Assembly (NCBI GenBank): GCA_030824555.1 | Contig: JAVBXK010000016.1 | Location: 62,001 to 126,000 of the forward strand | Source: a bacterium | GTDB taxonomy: Bacteria; Pseudomonadota; Gammaproteobacteria; Burkholderiales; Burkholderiaceae_C | Direction of reading: 5' to 3' | Length of the DNA: 64,000 nucleotides | Position numbers and translations under genes: made by a program | Shown here: positions 55,377 to 64,000 of the stretch, one piece after another | Numbering within the stretch: the stretch's first letter is position 1 | Layout of the letters: each line of letters begins with the position of its first letter | Notes under the pieces: model-generated | Seen by the model: the letters and a program-made list of their open reading frames with translations, nothing else | Databases searched by the model: none | What the model was told of the DNA's origin: nothing

Positions 55377-56171
55377 TCAGTTGCCTGGCGATGCGGTGTC
55401 GTCAGTATCCGCTGGGGCCATCTTGCGCATGTAGCGTGCACCGATGATGCCCAGTTCGTACAGCACACACATTGGCAAGGCCAGCGCAAGCTGCGAAATC
55501 ACATCGGGTGGCGTGACCACGGCTGCAATGACGAACGACAGCACCACGAAGTAGCCCCTGAAGTCCTTGAGTTTGTCGACCGTGACGATGTTGAACCGCA
55601 CCAGCAGCACCACAACAATGGGCACCTGAAAGGCCATGCCGAATGCCAGGTACAGCGACAGGATGGCCTCTACATAGGATGCGATGTCTGGTGTGGCCGC
55701 CACAGCTTCTGGCGTGAAGCTTTGGATGAACCCGAACATCCGGTCGAGCACGAAAAACTGGACGAAACCGATGCCGATGTAGGCGAGCAAACTGCCGAAA
55801 ATGATCAGTGGCAGCGCAAAATGTTTCTCGTGACTGTAAAGCCCCGGTGCCACAAATGCCCAGGCCTGGTACATGAGCCAAGGCAGCGCCAGCAGCACAC
55901 CCGCCATCATCAGCACCTTGAGGGGCACAAAAAACGGCGTGAACACACCCACCGCAATCAGCTTGGCATCGGGTGGCATGTGTGCGCGAATGGGCACGGC
56001 AAGGAGATCGATCAGACCCGACGGGCCAGGCCAGACTGCCAGCAGCGCCATGCACACGGCCACACCGGCCAGTGCGTACACCATCCGGTCACGCAGTTCG
56101 ATCAGGTGCTGGACAAAAGGCTGCTCGGTACCGGCAAGTTCGTCTTGCGGCCCACTGGATGGATCGGACAT
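55377..56171 (-). CDS. tatC: Sec-independent protein translocase TatC
   Basis: Receptor subunit of the Tat pathway that exports folded RR-signal proteins, 264 aa, six membrane segments. FVQHLIELRDRMVYAL near residue 20 and PWLMYQAWAFVAPGLYSHEK near 100 are TatC signatures. The tail is Asp/Thr rich. Follows tatB with 12-bp spacing. Confidence 0.96.
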   Translation of the reverse strand: MSDPSSGPQDELAGTEQPFVQHLIELRDRMVYALAGVAVCMALLAVWPGPSGLIDLLAVPIRAHMPPDAKLIAVGVFTPFFVPLKVLMMAGVLLALPWLMYQAWAFVAPGLYSHEKHFALPLIIFGSLLAYIGIGFVQFFVLDRMFGFIQSFTPEAVAATPDIASYVEAILSLYLAFGMAFQVPIVVVLLVRFNIVTVDKLKDFRGYFVVLSFVIAAVVTPPDVISQLALALPMCVLYELGIIGARYMRKMAPADTDDTASPGN

Positions 56172-56183
56172 GAATTCTCAACG

Positions 56184-56684
56184 TCAGGGTAGTCGGGACT
56201 TGGGCCGAAAGCGTGCCACGCGGGCCGCGCCAGACTGCACGCGCGCCTTCACGCCGTTGCGGGCCTTGTACCACTGGGGCACGGCTTTTTGCTTGACGCG
56301 CCAGTTTTTGTCGGGGTTTTTGTAGGCGGGCACCAGGGGTTGCCCCAGATCGGACAGGGCATCGCTGTGCCCCATCGCGCCCATGGACGACGGGCTGCTG
56401 TACTCGTTGGTGGCGTCGGACCACGATTTTTCGAAGTCGGAAGCCGATGTCTGCACGGACGATGCCACGTCTTTGGCGGCACCCTCCATCGTCTCCTTCA
56501 TTTTCTTGAGTTCTTCAAGTTCGATGGAGCGGCTGACCTCGGCCTTCACATCGGCCACGTAGCGCTGCGCCTTGCCCAGCAAGGCCCCCACCGTGCGGGC
56601 CACCTTGGGCAGCTTTTCAGGGCCGATGACGATCAACGCCACCGCGCCGATCATGGCCAGCTTGGAAATACCCAGGTCAATCAT
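56184..56684 (-). CDS. tatB: Sec-independent protein translocase TatB
   Basis: Tat subunit of 166 aa. N-terminal membrane helix [15 protein letters not shown] and amphipathic helix [24 protein letters not shown], then a long variable tail. TatBC form the receptor for RR signal peptides. Confidence 0.95.
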   Translation of the reverse strand: MIDLGISKLAMIGAVALIVIGPEKLPKVARTVGALLGKAQRYVADVKAEVSRSIELEELKKMKETMEGAAKDVASSVQTSASDFEKSWSDATNEYSSPSSMGAMGHSDALSDLGQPLVPAYKNPDKNWRVKQKAVPQWYKARNGVKARVQSGAARVARFRPKSRLP

Positions 56685-56729
56685 GTGTCACCCCCACTTG
56701 GCACAGCGGGTGTTGTCGGCAAACGCCCA

Positions 56730-56975
56730 TCAGGACTTGGTCCTGGCTTCGACATCGATAGTGGTTTTCTCGACGGCAGCCTGGGTCACTTGCGGCTTGG
56801 CCGCAGTGGCAGCCGCTTCGTCGGCTGGGGGTTGACCGCCTTCTTTCATGCCGTCCTTGAAACCCTTGACCGCACCACCCAGGTCGGAACCCAGGTTTTT
56901 GAGTTTCTTGGTGCCAAACACCAGTATCACCACCACCAAAACGATCAACCAGTGCCAAATGGAAAGACTGCCCAT
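56730..56975 (-). CDS. tatA: Sec-independent protein translocase TatA
   Basis: Pore-forming Tat subunit of 81 aa. [40 protein letters not shown] is the classic TatA helix-hinge-amphipathic layout. First tat gene after hinT; spacing suggests one operon with the his genes. Confidence 0.95.
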   Translation of the reverse strand: MGSLSIWHWLIVLVVVILVFGTKKLKNLGSDLGGAVKGFKDGMKEGGQPPADEAAATAAKPQVTQAAVEKTTIDVEARTKS

Positions 56976-57085
56976 GAAATTCTCCTGTGAGCTGTGTGAA
57001 TTGGGCCCTGACGGGCCACACTGAGCGGATTCTAAGCGGTGGGGAGTATGCCCACGACCTTGTCAGCCTGCACGCAAGGCCGCTG

Positions 57086-57445
57086 TCAACCTTTGAGCCA
57101 GGGCCTTGGGCCACCCATGACGTGGATGTGCAGATGGTGCACTTCCTGCCCACCTTCGGCGCCGGTGTTGGCCACGATGCGAAAACCGCCTTCCGGATAC
57201 GGCCGACACCCTTGCTCCAGCGCCAGCTTGGGGGCCAATGCAAGCATGCGCCCCAGCAGTGCCTGGTGCTCTGGGCCCACATGCGCCAGCGACGTGATGT
57301 GTGCCTTCGGGATCATCAGAAAATGAACCGGTGCCCAGGGATTGATGTCATGGAAGGCAAACATCTCGTCGTCTTCGTAGACCTTGCGGCTGGGGATTTT
57401 GCCAGCGGCGATCTTGCAGAAAATGCAGTTGTCATCAGTGCTCAT
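57086..57445 (-). CDS. HIT family protein (HinT-like nucleotide hydrolase)
   Basis: Purine nucleoside phosphoramidase-like protein of 119 aa. N-terminal CIFCKIAAGKIPS and C-terminal HHLHIHVMGG triad define HinT. ATG 57445 gives canonical MSTDDNCIFCKI. Between a small membrane gene and tatA. Confidence 0.94.
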   Translation of the reverse strand: MSTDDNCIFCKIAAGKIPSRKVYEDDEMFAFHDINPWAPVHFLMIPKAHITSLAHVGPEHQALLGRMLALAPKLALEQGCRPYPEGGFRIVANTGAEGGQEVHHLHIHVMGGPRPWLKG

Positions 57446-57489
57446 GGGGCAGCTCGTGTGTCTTGGGGTCTGGTGCAGGGGTTCGAAAA

Positions 57490-57876
57490 TCAGTTGTCCA
57501 TGGGCCGACCAGCATTCATGCCGATCATGCCCTTGACGATGCGGTACAAAAACCAGATGGAAATCAGCCACCACGCCAGCATGCCGGGCACCAGCAACAG
57601 CACCCACAACGGCGAGGTCAGCACGTACAGCCCCCCCACGATGAACACCGTGCGGATGCGCCAAGTGAAATGGCTTTCGTGCCAGGTGCCGACAGCATCA
57701 CCACGCTTGATGAAGTCAATCAGCAACGCCAGCAGCAGCAAGCCCACACCCGCCTGGGCACCAGGCAGAACAGCCGACACGGCCACCACCAAGTGCAAGA
57801 TGTAGCTGACCAGACCCACGTTGTTGAGTGAGCGCAGGCGCGCCACGTCAGGACGGGCATCTTCAATGTCGTTCAT
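57490..57876 (-). CDS. Small membrane protein (DUF4870-like)
   Basis: Protein of 128 aa with three probable membrane segments (VGLVSYILHLVVAVSAVLPG, GVGLLLLALLIDFI, VFIVGGLYVLTSPLWVLLLVPGMLAWWLISIWFLYRIVKG). Function unknown. Follows hisE by two bases and precedes hinT; co-transcribed with them. Confidence 0.75.
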   Translation of the reverse strand: MNDIEDARPDVARLRSLNNVGLVSYILHLVVAVSAVLPGAQAGVGLLLLALLIDFIKRGDAVGTWHESHFTWRIRTVFIVGGLYVLTSPLWVLLLVPGMLAWWLISIWFLYRIVKGMIGMNAGRPMDN

Positions 57877-57878
57877 GC

Positions 57879-58280
57879 TCACGCTCCTGTTTCGCCCGCG
57901 CGGGCCTGGGCCTTGCGAAGCGCTTTTTCTTCCAAACCGCTCAGGCCTTCGCGGCGCACCAGTTCGGCCACCACGTCGTCGGGGCTGAGGCCGTAGTGCG
58001 CCAGCGCGATCATGCTGTGAAACCACAGATCAGCCACCTCGCCCACCAAAGGCTGCGTGCTGGCACCGTGGTCGGCATCTTTGGCCGCCATGACCACTTC
58101 CGTGGCCTCTTCACCGATTTTCTTCAGGAAGGCGTCCGGCCCTTTGTGCAGCAGACGCGACACGTAGCTTTTTTCGGGGTCTCCGCCGTTGGCGGGTTTG
58201 CGGCTTTCGATCACCTGTGCAAGGCGGCTCAGGGCATCGGTGGTGCACAAGGCGGATTGACTGGGGTTGGATGGGGTCAT
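57879..58280 (-). CDS. hisE: Phosphoribosyl-ATP pyrophosphatase
   Basis: Second step of histidine synthesis, hydrolysing phosphoribosyl-ATP to phosphoribosyl-AMP; 133 aa. MazG-like helices with [15 protein letters not shown] and [13 protein letters not shown] supply the metal-binding acidic residues. Separate from hisI, as usual in this lineage. Confidence 0.95.
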   Translation of the reverse strand: MTPSNPSQSALCTTDALSRLAQVIESRKPANGGDPEKSYVSRLLHKGPDAFLKKIGEEATEVVMAAKDADHGASTQPLVGEVADLWFHSMIALAHYGLSPDDVVAELVRREGLSGLEEKALRKAQARAGETGA

Positions 58281-58289
58281 GGGGGCTCA

Positions 58290-58345
58290 GATGGCAATAA
58301 AACAGCGGCTTTCAAGCCCTCACCGCACTTGCTATGAGGTTTGCA
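58290..58345 (-). repeat. Possible degenerate copy of the AT-rich palindrome in the hisE/hisI gap
   Basis: On the minus strand it has CATAGCAAGTGCGG and later GCTGTTTTATT; only part of the element pattern remains. Confidence 0.3.
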
Positions 58346-58350
58346 CGGGC

Positions 58351-58743
58351 TCACTTGTAAATGTGCTCGGGGTCTTTCAGGACAGGCTCAACGGGTGCCC
58401 AACCTGATGGTGTGAGTGACTGGAAGAAACAGCTGTGGCGACCGGTGTGGCAGGCGATGCCGGGCTCGTGACCCAGCTGGGTGACTTTGAGCAGCACCAC
58501 GTCGTTGTCGCAATCCAGGCGGATGTCGTGCACGGTCTGAACATGGCCAGATTCTTCGCCTTTGAACCACAACCGATTGCGTGAACGGCTGAAGTACACG
58601 GCTCGCTTGAGCTCGGCCGTTTTGGCCAGCGCCTCGCGGTTCATCCACGCGAACATCAGCACGTCGCCACTGTGCGCTTCCTGGGCAATGACAGGCACCA
58701 AGCCCAGTGCATCCCATTTGATGTCGTCCAACCAATTATTCAT
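58351..58743 (-). CDS. hisI: Phosphoribosyl-AMP cyclohydrolase
   Basis: Opens the purine ring of phosphoribosyl-AMP; 130 aa. Zinc and magnesium sites in [11 protein letters not shown] and [24 protein letters not shown] is typical. Follows the AT-rich element that separates it from hisF. Confidence 0.96.
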   Translation of the reverse strand: MNNWLDDIKWDALGLVPVIAQEAHSGDVLMFAWMNREALAKTAELKRAVYFSRSRNRLWFKGEESGHVQTVHDIRLDCDNDVVLLKVTQLGHEPGIACHTGRHSCFFQSLTPSGWAPVEPVLKDPEHIYK

Positions 58744-58744
58744 A

Positions 58745-58803
58745 TATTAATAGCGATGAATGCAATACCATAAAGCGGTAAATGCATTTTTTATTTAAAT
58801 TCT
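58745..58803 (+). repeat. Dispersed ~60-bp AT-rich palindromic element, copy 6
   Basis: TTAATAGCGATGAATGC, ATAAAGCGGTAAATGC and TTTTTTATTTAAATT; the tail matches copy 2 and supplies the hisF stop codon. Lies between hisI and hisF. Confidence 0.8.
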
Positions 58804-59595
58804 GACCGGGATGCCGCGCTCGGCCATGCGCGCCTTGGCCTGCGCCACGGTGTACTCGCCATAGTGGAAGATGCTGGCGGCCAGTACCGCGTCGGCACCA
58901 CCTTGCTGCACACCGTCAGCCAGGTGGTCCAAATTGCCCACGCCGCCCGACGCGATGACGGGCACCTCGACCGAGTCCGACACGGCGCGGGTCAGTGCCA
59001 AGTCGAAGCCCGATTTGGTGCCATCGCGGTCCATGCTGGTCAGCAGAATTTCACCGGCCCCGCGGTGCGCCATGTCCACCGCCCAGGCCAGTGCATCCAG
59101 CCCGGTGTTCTTGCGGCCACCATGGCTGAACACGTCCCAGCCAGGCCCCACTGGCAGGCCGTGTGCGCCCAGGCGCTGCTCGTCTGCGGGGGTGCGGCGC
59201 TTGGCATCGATGGCCACCACGATGCACTGCGAGCCGTATTTGGCCGACGCATCGTTGATGACCTGCGGGTTGGCAATGGCCGCCGAGTTGAAGCTGGTTT
59301 TGTCGGCACCTGCGTTGAGCAGGCGGCGCACGTCTTCGACCGTGCGCACGCCACCGCCCACCGTCAGCGGGATGAACACCTGGCTGGCCACGGCTTCGAT
59401 GATGTGCAGGATGAGGTCCCGCCCGTCGCTGGTGGCGGTGATGTCGAGAAAGGTGAGTTCATCAGCCCCCTGCTCGTTGTAGCGCGCGGCGATTTCGACC
59501 GGGTCACCGGCATCACGCAGTTCGACAAAGTTGACACCCTTCACCACGCGACCACCGGTCACGTCAAGGCAGGGGATGATGCGTTTGGCCAGCAT
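58795..59595 (-). CDS. hisF: Imidazole glycerol phosphate synthase cyclase subunit
   Basis: TIM-barrel cyclase of 266 aa that works with HisH. Catalytic Asp in [10 protein letters not shown] (near residue 11) and in VVAIDAKRR (near 130). Phosphate-binding glycines at GGGVR and ASGGVGN. Confidence 0.97.
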   Translation of the reverse strand: MLAKRIIPCLDVTGGRVVKGVNFVELRDAGDPVEIAARYNEQGADELTFLDITATSDGRDLILHIIEAVASQVFIPLTVGGGVRTVEDVRRLLNAGADKTSFNSAAIANPQVINDASAKYGSQCIVVAIDAKRRTPADEQRLGAHGLPVGPGWDVFSHGGRKNTGLDALAWAVDMAHRGAGEILLTSMDRDGTKSGFDLALTRAVSDSVEVPVIASGGVGNLDHLADGVQQGGADAVLAASIFHYGEYTVAQAKARMAERGIPVRI

Positions 59596-59605
59596 GTGTT
59601 TGAGG

Positions 59606-59666
59606 AATTAATTGTAAAAATGGTGCTTCACGCATATTTCATGCGCAAACATTGCTATCAAATATC
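59606..59666 (-). repeat. Dispersed ~60-bp AT-rich palindromic element, copy 7
   Basis: Minus-strand order TTTGATAGCAATG, GCGCATGAAATATGCG, GAAGCACC, T-run; nearly the same as copy 3. Fills the gap between the mutarotase stop and hisF start. Confidence 0.85.
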
Positions 59667-60588
59667 AGGCCACTTCCAGCCGTTGCCAACCACACCACGT
59701 GGCCCCTGTCGGCACGGTCACGGCTGTGTTGATGGCAGCGGCTTCCACGCACAGCATGTGCTGGTGTCCATTTTCAGGCATGTCGGCCAGGCGTGCGCAC
59801 AGGTCTGCGCCCGGATTCCAGACAACCGTGTCTGCAAACGTGGCGCTTTGGCTGATGCGCAGGCGTTGCCCCCCATCCTGGAGGCAAAGGGGGTTGGGTG
59901 CGGCCGCGTAGACACGGTCGAATTCACCGTCGAAAGCCAGCTGTTCAGGTGCAAAGCCGTGCACATCGGTCACGGCATTCCATTCGGCCTGGCCATCCAG
60001 GCCGCTCAGCTTGGCACGGCGGACATCGTCCACCGCCAGGTACGTGTGCAAGGCACCGGTGAAGGACAGCGCCGCAGCGGTGTCGTCAGCCGTGGCGCGG
60101 TTGGTCACTTCCAGCGTGACCTGCAACGCGCCCGGTGCCAGCGCCAGTTTGAGGACGGCCGCAAACCGACAAGGCCACCACTCGCGGGTGGTGGGGGTGT
60201 CGGTCAAACACAGGGACAGCACAGCATGGCCGTCAATCTCGACCGACTCGCCACTGGATTGCCACGCCAGGTTGCGGGCAAAACCGTGCTTGACCAGCGG
60301 GCCACGCTGGTTGAACTGGGGGAAACACACGGGCACACCACCCCGGATGGCAGATTGGCCGTCGAAGTGGGCTTTCTTGCTCAGAAACAGGCGCTCACGC
60401 CCCTGCGCCACCCATGACAGCACCTGTGCCCCATGCAGGCTGACCAGAACCGAGTCGCCTTGCGCCAGCGTCAGGCGCAAAGCCGGTTGGCCATGGAACT
60501 CGACAGGTTGACAGGTTGCTGCCAGCGCACGCGCCTTTGCACCACCCAAGGCACCCGACCCGCCGCAGCCGGGCGGCACATCAGCCAT
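59665..60588 (-). CDS. D-hexose-6-phosphate mutarotase-like protein
   Basis: Galactose-mutarotase-fold protein of about 307 aa in the YeaD group. Blocks: [55 protein letters not shown], and catalytic Glu likely in [11 protein letters not shown] 60588 overlaps the hisA stop by eight bases, so it is embedded in the his operon between hisA and hisF. Confidence 0.88.
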   Translation of the reverse strand: MADVPPGCGGSGALGGAKARALAATCQPVEFHGQPALRLTLAQGDSVLVSLHGAQVLSWVAQGRERLFLSKKAHFDGQSAIRGGVPVCFPQFNQRGPLVKHGFARNLAWQSSGESVEIDGHAVLSLCLTDTPTTREWWPCRFAAVLKLALAPGALQVTLEVTNRATADDTAAALSFTGALHTYLAVDDVRRAKLSGLDGQAEWNAVTDVHGFAPEQLAFDGEFDRVYAAAPNPLCLQDGGQRLRISQSATFADTVVWNPGADLCARLADMPENGHQHMLCVEAAAINTAVTVPTGATWCGWQRLEVA

Positions 60589-61321
60589 TGAGGTCGTCGG
60601 CCAGCCGCTGGGCAGCTTCGAAATCGAGGTCACCGCTGTAAATAGAGCGGCCACAGATCACACCCTCCACACCTTCACCTTCAACGGCACACAGTGCGCG
60701 GATGTCTTCCATGTTGGACAGCCCACCCGATGCGATGACCGGGATGCTGAGCGCCTGCGCCAGTTTGACCGTGGCGTCGATGTTGATGCCACTGAGCATG
60801 CCGTCGCGACCAATGTCGGTGTAAATGATGGATTCGACACCGTAGTCTTGGAATTTTTTGCCCAGATCGACCACCTCGTGGCCGGTGAGCTTGCTCCAGC
60901 CATCGGTGGCCACTTTGCCATCTTTGGCGTCCAGCCCCACGATGATGTGGCCGCCGAAAGCCGTGCAGGCGTCCTGCAAAAAGCCGGGGTTCTTGACCGC
61001 TGCGGTGCCGATGATGACGTAGCGCAGGCCGGCATCCAGATAGCGCTCGATGGTGTCCATGTCGCGGATGCCACCACCCAGTTGCACCTCCACCTCGTCG
61101 CCCACTTCTTTCAGGATGCGTTTGATGGCGGTCTCATTTTTGGGCTTGCCAGCGAACGCGCCGTTCAAGTCCACCAGGTGGATGCGCCGCGCGCCTTTGT
61201 CCACCCAGCTTCTGGCCACCGCCGCAGGGTCTTCCCCGAACACAGTGGTCTGGTCCATGTCGCCCTGTTTGAGGCGAACACACTGGCCGTCTTTCATGTC
61301 AATGGCGGGAATGAGCAACAT
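60581..61321 (-). CDS. hisA: ProFAR isomerase (phosphoribosylformimino-AICAR ribotide isomerase)
   Basis: TIM-barrel isomerase of 246 aa. Catalytic Asp in [14 protein letters not shown] near residue 8 and in [14 protein letters not shown] near 130; GGGIRD and ASGGLSN bind phosphate. Confidence 0.97.
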   Translation of the reverse strand: MLLIPAIDMKDGQCVRLKQGDMDQTTVFGEDPAAVARSWVDKGARRIHLVDLNGAFAGKPKNETAIKRILKEVGDEVEVQLGGGIRDMDTIERYLDAGLRYVIIGTAAVKNPGFLQDACTAFGGHIIVGLDAKDGKVATDGWSKLTGHEVVDLGKKFQDYGVESIIYTDIGRDGMLSGINIDATVKLAQALSIPVIASGGLSNMEDIRALCAVEGEGVEGVICGRSIYSGDLDFEAAQRLADDLNG

Positions 61322-61379
61322 GGCTGGAAAGTGATGAGTAAGGGATGAACAAAGGAAAAGATACCGGAAAACACGCCCG

Positions 61380-62042
61380 TCAGGGCTGCCAGTTCAGGAA
61401 GTTGCGGTACAGCTGCAAGCCCTGATCGGCGCTTTTCTCGGGGTGAAACTGGGCCGCAAAAATGTTGTCGCGTGCAATGGCCGCCGAAAAGCGGTGACCG
61501 TAATCGGTTTCACCCACACTGTGAACCACCTGGGCAGGGCGCGCGTGGTAGCTGTGCACAAAATAGAAATACGAACCGTCGGGCACGCCCGCCCATATCG
61601 GGTGAGAAGGGCCGCGGCCCAGTGCGTGGTACACACGGTTCCACCCCATCTGCGGCACTTTGAAGCGGCTGCCATCGGACTGCAAGCGGCCTTGCAACTG
61701 GAACCTGACCACCTCGCCGGGAATCAGGCCCAAGCCCGCGCAGGGGCCTTCTTCGCTGCGATCGAGCAGCATCTGCATGCCCACACACACGCCGAACAGC
61801 GGTTTGTGGGCCGCTGCGTGCAACACCGCATCGAGCAGCCCCGATTGCGCCAATTCGCTCATGCAGTCGGCCATGTGCCCCTGCCCAGGCAACACCACAC
61901 GCTCGGCAGCAAACACATCGTGCGCGCTGGAGGTGACGCGCACCTCGACATCTTCGGCCTGAGCCACGTGCATCACAGCCTGGGACACGGAGCGGAGATT
62001 GCCGCTGCCATAGTCCACCACCGCCACCATTCTTCGGGTCAT
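61380..62042 (-). CDS. hisH: Imidazole glycerol phosphate synthase glutaminase subunit
   Basis: Class I glutamine amidotransferase of 220 aa feeding ammonia to HisF. Nucleophile Cys in [11 protein letters not shown] near residue 85, His-Glu pair in AAQFHPEKS. Confidence 0.96.
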   Translation of the reverse strand: MTRRMVAVVDYGSGNLRSVSQAVMHVAQAEDVEVRVTSSAHDVFAAERVVLPGQGHMADCMSELAQSGLLDAVLHAAAHKPLFGVCVGMQMLLDRSEEGPCAGLGLIPGEVVRFQLQGRLQSDGSRFKVPQMGWNRVYHALGRGPSHPIWAGVPDGSYFYFVHSYHARPAQVVHSVGETDYGHRFSAAIARDNIFAAQFHPEKSADQGLQLYRNFLNWQP

Positions 62043-62087
62043 GAGAAATCTTGTGTCAAGGTCAGTCGAAAAACGGCATTCGGCCGA

Positions 62088-62705
62088 TCAGAGGGAACCT
62101 TTGGTGGACGGTATGACATCCCCCATGCGCGGATCGGTTTCCAGCGCCATGCGGATGGCGCGGGCAAATGCCTTGAACACCGTTTCAGCCTGGTGATGGG
62201 CATTGGTGCCCTTCAGGTTGTCAATGTGCAGGGTGACACCGGCGTGGTTCACGAAACCCTGGAAAAACTCGAATGCCAGTTGTGTGTCGAACGCGCCAAC
62301 CATGCCTGCAGTGAATGGCACGTGCATGTGCAAGCCCGGGCGGCCCGAAAAATCGACCACCACACGGGACAAAGCTTCGTCGAGCGGCACGTAGGCATGG
62401 CCATAGCGGCGCAGACCCTTTTTGTCGCCAACAGCTTTGGCGACCGCCTGGCCAAATGTGATGCCCACGTCTTCCACCGTGTGGTGGCCGTCGATGTGCA
62501 GATCGCCCTCGACCTGGATGTCGAGGTCGATCAGGCCATGCCGCGCAATCTGGTCGAGCATGTGGTCGAAAAAACCAATGCCGGTAGACAGACGCGACGC
62601 ACCCGAGCCATCGAGGTTCAGCACCACACGGATTTTCGTTTCAGCCGTATTGCGCACCACATCGGCACGGCGTGCGGTGGCAGGAGACTCACAAGAGGGG
62701 TTCAT
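62088..62705 (-). CDS. hisB: Imidazoleglycerol-phosphate dehydratase (monofunctional)
   Basis: Dehydratase of 205 aa. Metal motifs HHTVEDVGI and [17 protein letters not shown], plus [14 protein letters not shown]. No phosphatase domain fused, unlike enteric HisB. ATG 62705 overlaps the hisC stop. Confidence 0.96.
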   Translation of the reverse strand: MNPSCESPATARRADVVRNTAETKIRVVLNLDGSGASRLSTGIGFFDHMLDQIARHGLIDLDIQVEGDLHIDGHHTVEDVGITFGQAVAKAVGDKKGLRRYGHAYVPLDEALSRVVVDFSGRPGLHMHVPFTAGMVGAFDTQLAFEFFQGFVNHAGVTLHIDNLKGTNAHHQAETVFKAFARAIRMALETDPRMGDVIPSTKGSL

Positions 62706-63793
62706 AGGGTGGACTGTAAGGCCGCCAGCATGCGTTGGTTTTCGTCGGGTGTGCCAACGGTCAAACGCAAGCAGTTGTGCAGCAGAGCATGCATTTTAGA
62801 AACATTCTTGACCAACACGCCCGCACGTTTCATGCCTTCGAAGCTGGCCTGTGCATCAGGTACCCTGACCAGGATCATGTTGGCCTGGCTGGGAAAGGGT
62901 GTCACACCCGGCAAGGCGGCCAGATCGCGCAGCAGCGCATCCCGTTCCGCACGGATGCTTTGGGCCTGCAGCGCAAACACGTCAGCGTGCGCCAGCGCAA
63001 ACAACGCACATTCAGCGTTCAGCACGCTGATGTTGTAAGGGGGGCGCACTTTGTCGATTTCAGCAACGAGTGCGGCCGGTCCGACCATGTAGCCGATGCG
63101 CACACCCGCCAAACCGAATTTGGACAACGTGCGCATGAGCAACACATGGTCATGCCGGGTCATGCGCTCAAGGTAGCTGCGGGAGGCAAAGGGCTGATAG
63201 GCCTCGTCGATCACCACAAGGCCACCTTGCTGGCCTTGTGCCTCGACGATGCGCTCGATGGTGGCATCGTCCCACAGGTTACCCGTGGGGTTGTTGGGGT
63301 AGGCCAGGTAAACGATGGCAGGGTTGTGCGCTGCGATGGCGGCCAGCATGGCCGACTCATCCAGCTCGAAATCAGCGGTCAGAGGCACGCCCACGAAATC
63401 GAGGCCCTGCAACTGCGCGCTCATGGCGTACATCACAAACCCTGGCAACGGCGCCAGGATGGTGGCAGGTTTGCCGTCCGCACCGGGCTTGTCGCAGGCC
63501 ATGGCCAACAGGCTGATGAGCTCATCGGAGCCATTGCCCAGCATCAGACCGTATCCATCCGGCACCCCTGCATGCTGAGCCAGTGCCCTGCGCAGGTCAT
63601 TTGTGCGGTCACCTGGATACCGGTTGATGGCAACTGAACCCAGGCGCGAACCCAATTCGGCTTGCAAAGCAGCCGACAAGGTGTAGGGGTTCTCCATCGC
63701 ATCCAGTTTCACCATACCTGAAGCGTCTTGCACGGCATAGGCGTGCATCGATTGAATGTCCTGACGGATGCGGTCGCTGGCAAGGAATGCCAT
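62702..63793 (-). CDS. hisC: Histidinol-phosphate aminotransferase
   Basis: PLP-dependent class I/II aminotransferase of about 363 aa. Schiff-base Lys in [13 protein letters not shown], and [11 protein letters not shown] and AYPNNPTGN blocks. ATG 63793 gives the usual N-terminus ahead of [12 protein letters not shown]; an ATG at 63847 would add 18 residues. Confidence 0.95.
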   Translation of the reverse strand: MAFLASDRIRQDIQSMHAYAVQDASGMVKLDAMENPYTLSAALQAELGSRLGSVAINRYPGDRTNDLRRALAQHAGVPDGYGLMLGNGSDELISLLAMACDKPGADGKPATILAPLPGFVMYAMSAQLQGLDFVGVPLTADFELDESAMLAAIAAHNPAIVYLAYPNNPTGNLWDDATIERIVEAQGQQGGLVVIDEAYQPFASRSYLERMTRHDHVLLMRTLSKFGLAGVRIGYMVGPAALVAEIDKVRPPYNISVLNAECALFALAHADVFALQAQSIRAERDALLRDLAALPGVTPFPSQANMILVRVPDAQASFEGMKRAGVLVKNVSKMHALLHNCLRLTVGTPDENQRMLAALQSTL

Positions 63794-63923
63794 AAATGTG
63801 TCCTGATCTGATGGAGCCGATGCACACTGCATGTCGGCGGAATGCACGCCTGAGTCGCCCTGGCCAAAGCAGCGTGCGCAAGTGTGAAAACCGGGTGCCT
63901 ATTTTTTTCGCTTCACACGCCGT

Positions 63924-64000
63924 TTACCGCATGGGCGGCACGTCGTTCAACCTCAACTCAGCCGCGCGGGCATGGGCCTGCAGCCCCTCGCCATAGGCCA
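63924..64000 (-). CDS. hisD: Histidinol dehydrogenase, C-terminal fragment
   Basis: Only the last 25 codons are in the window (AYGEGLQAHARAAELRLNDV then stop). The EGLxAHA...RL ending is typical of HisD and its position before hisC fits the operon order. Confidence 0.8.
   Translation of the reverse strand, partial: AYGEGLQAHARAAELRLNDVPPMR

Noticed and set aside
58864-60417. 517-codon plus-strand frame opposite hisF and the mutarotase
   Set aside because: Runs antisense to two genes and an intergenic repeat; no recognisable protein.
61443-63038. 531-codon plus-strand frame opposite hisH, hisB and hisC
   Set aside because: Antisense shadow of histidine genes with intact motifs on the other strand.
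1-64000. tRNA genes, CRISPR arrays, rRNA, insertion sequences and prophage
   Set aside because: No tRNA T-loop patterns, regular direct repeats or transposase/integrase-like proteins were seen on reading both strands.

Overview
The window is a continuous stretch of chromosome from a betaproteobacterium, most likely order Burkholderiales, family Comamonadaceae. This is inferred from gene order (pilMNOPQ divergent from the PBP1A gene, ccsB-resB-cytochrome c4 beside engB, hisDCBHAFIE-hinT-tatABC in one run), from a high-GC background, and from dispersed palindromic repeats of a style I associate with this family. No rRNA, tRNA, CRISPR array, transposase or phage structural gene was seen.

Layout. 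1-0.6 kb: a YafQ/DinJ-type toxin-antitoxin pair, the toxin cut by the window edge. 0.9-7.1 kb: two large exported proteins, a FecR-TPR-outer-membrane-barrel fusion and an RCC1 protein with about 14 repeats. 7.7-12.8 kb: type IV pilus operon pilMNOPQ, divergent from the PBP1A gene. 15.3-20.4 kb: cyaY, an LptM-like lipoprotein, the System II cytochrome c maturation pair ccsB-resB and cytochrome c4 with a clear terminator. 20.4-25.8 kb: engB, a hydrolase, two lipid A acyltransferases, metK and a DUF2799 lipoprotein. 25.9-38 kb: NlpC/P60 lipoprotein, SDR, SH3 protein plus M48 protease, EamA transporter, gamma-glutamyltransferase-like enzyme, tctBA, a Crp/Fnr regulator overlapping a degenerate GGDEF membrane protein, and an orphan GspE ATPase overlapping a cytochrome c. 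38-45 kb: PAS-GGDEF cyclase, spermidine-synthase-like protein, MscS channel, secreted unknown, deoxyinosine glycosylase, TatD, stand-alone CZB protein. 45-49 kb: the lipoprotein export genes lolC and lolD, separated by an AAA ATPase and a DUF4276 (TOPRIM-like) protein. 49-55 kb: recJ, PHP-domain phosphoesterase, EamA transporter, DegS/DegQ-type protease. 55-64 kb: tatC, tatB, tatA, hinT, a small membrane protein and the his operon with an embedded sugar-phosphate mutarotase; hisD is cut by the right edge.

Most of the window is housekeeping. The best candidate for something unusual is the ATPase plus DUF4276 pair: four start/stop overlaps link it into the lolC-lolD transcription unit, and it resembles ATPase-TOPRIM defence modules. 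Other points of interest are an AT-rich dispersed palindrome of about 60 bp, found between genes, at gene ends and inside coding sequence; a GC-rich palindrome inserted in frame in recJ; the exported FecR/RCC1 pair; a composition shift inside the pil operon; and a Crp/Fnr protein that keeps only part of the FNR cysteine set.

Start codons were chosen from ribosome-binding-site spacing, overlaps with upstream genes and family N-termini. Residue positions are approximate unless tied to a motif.
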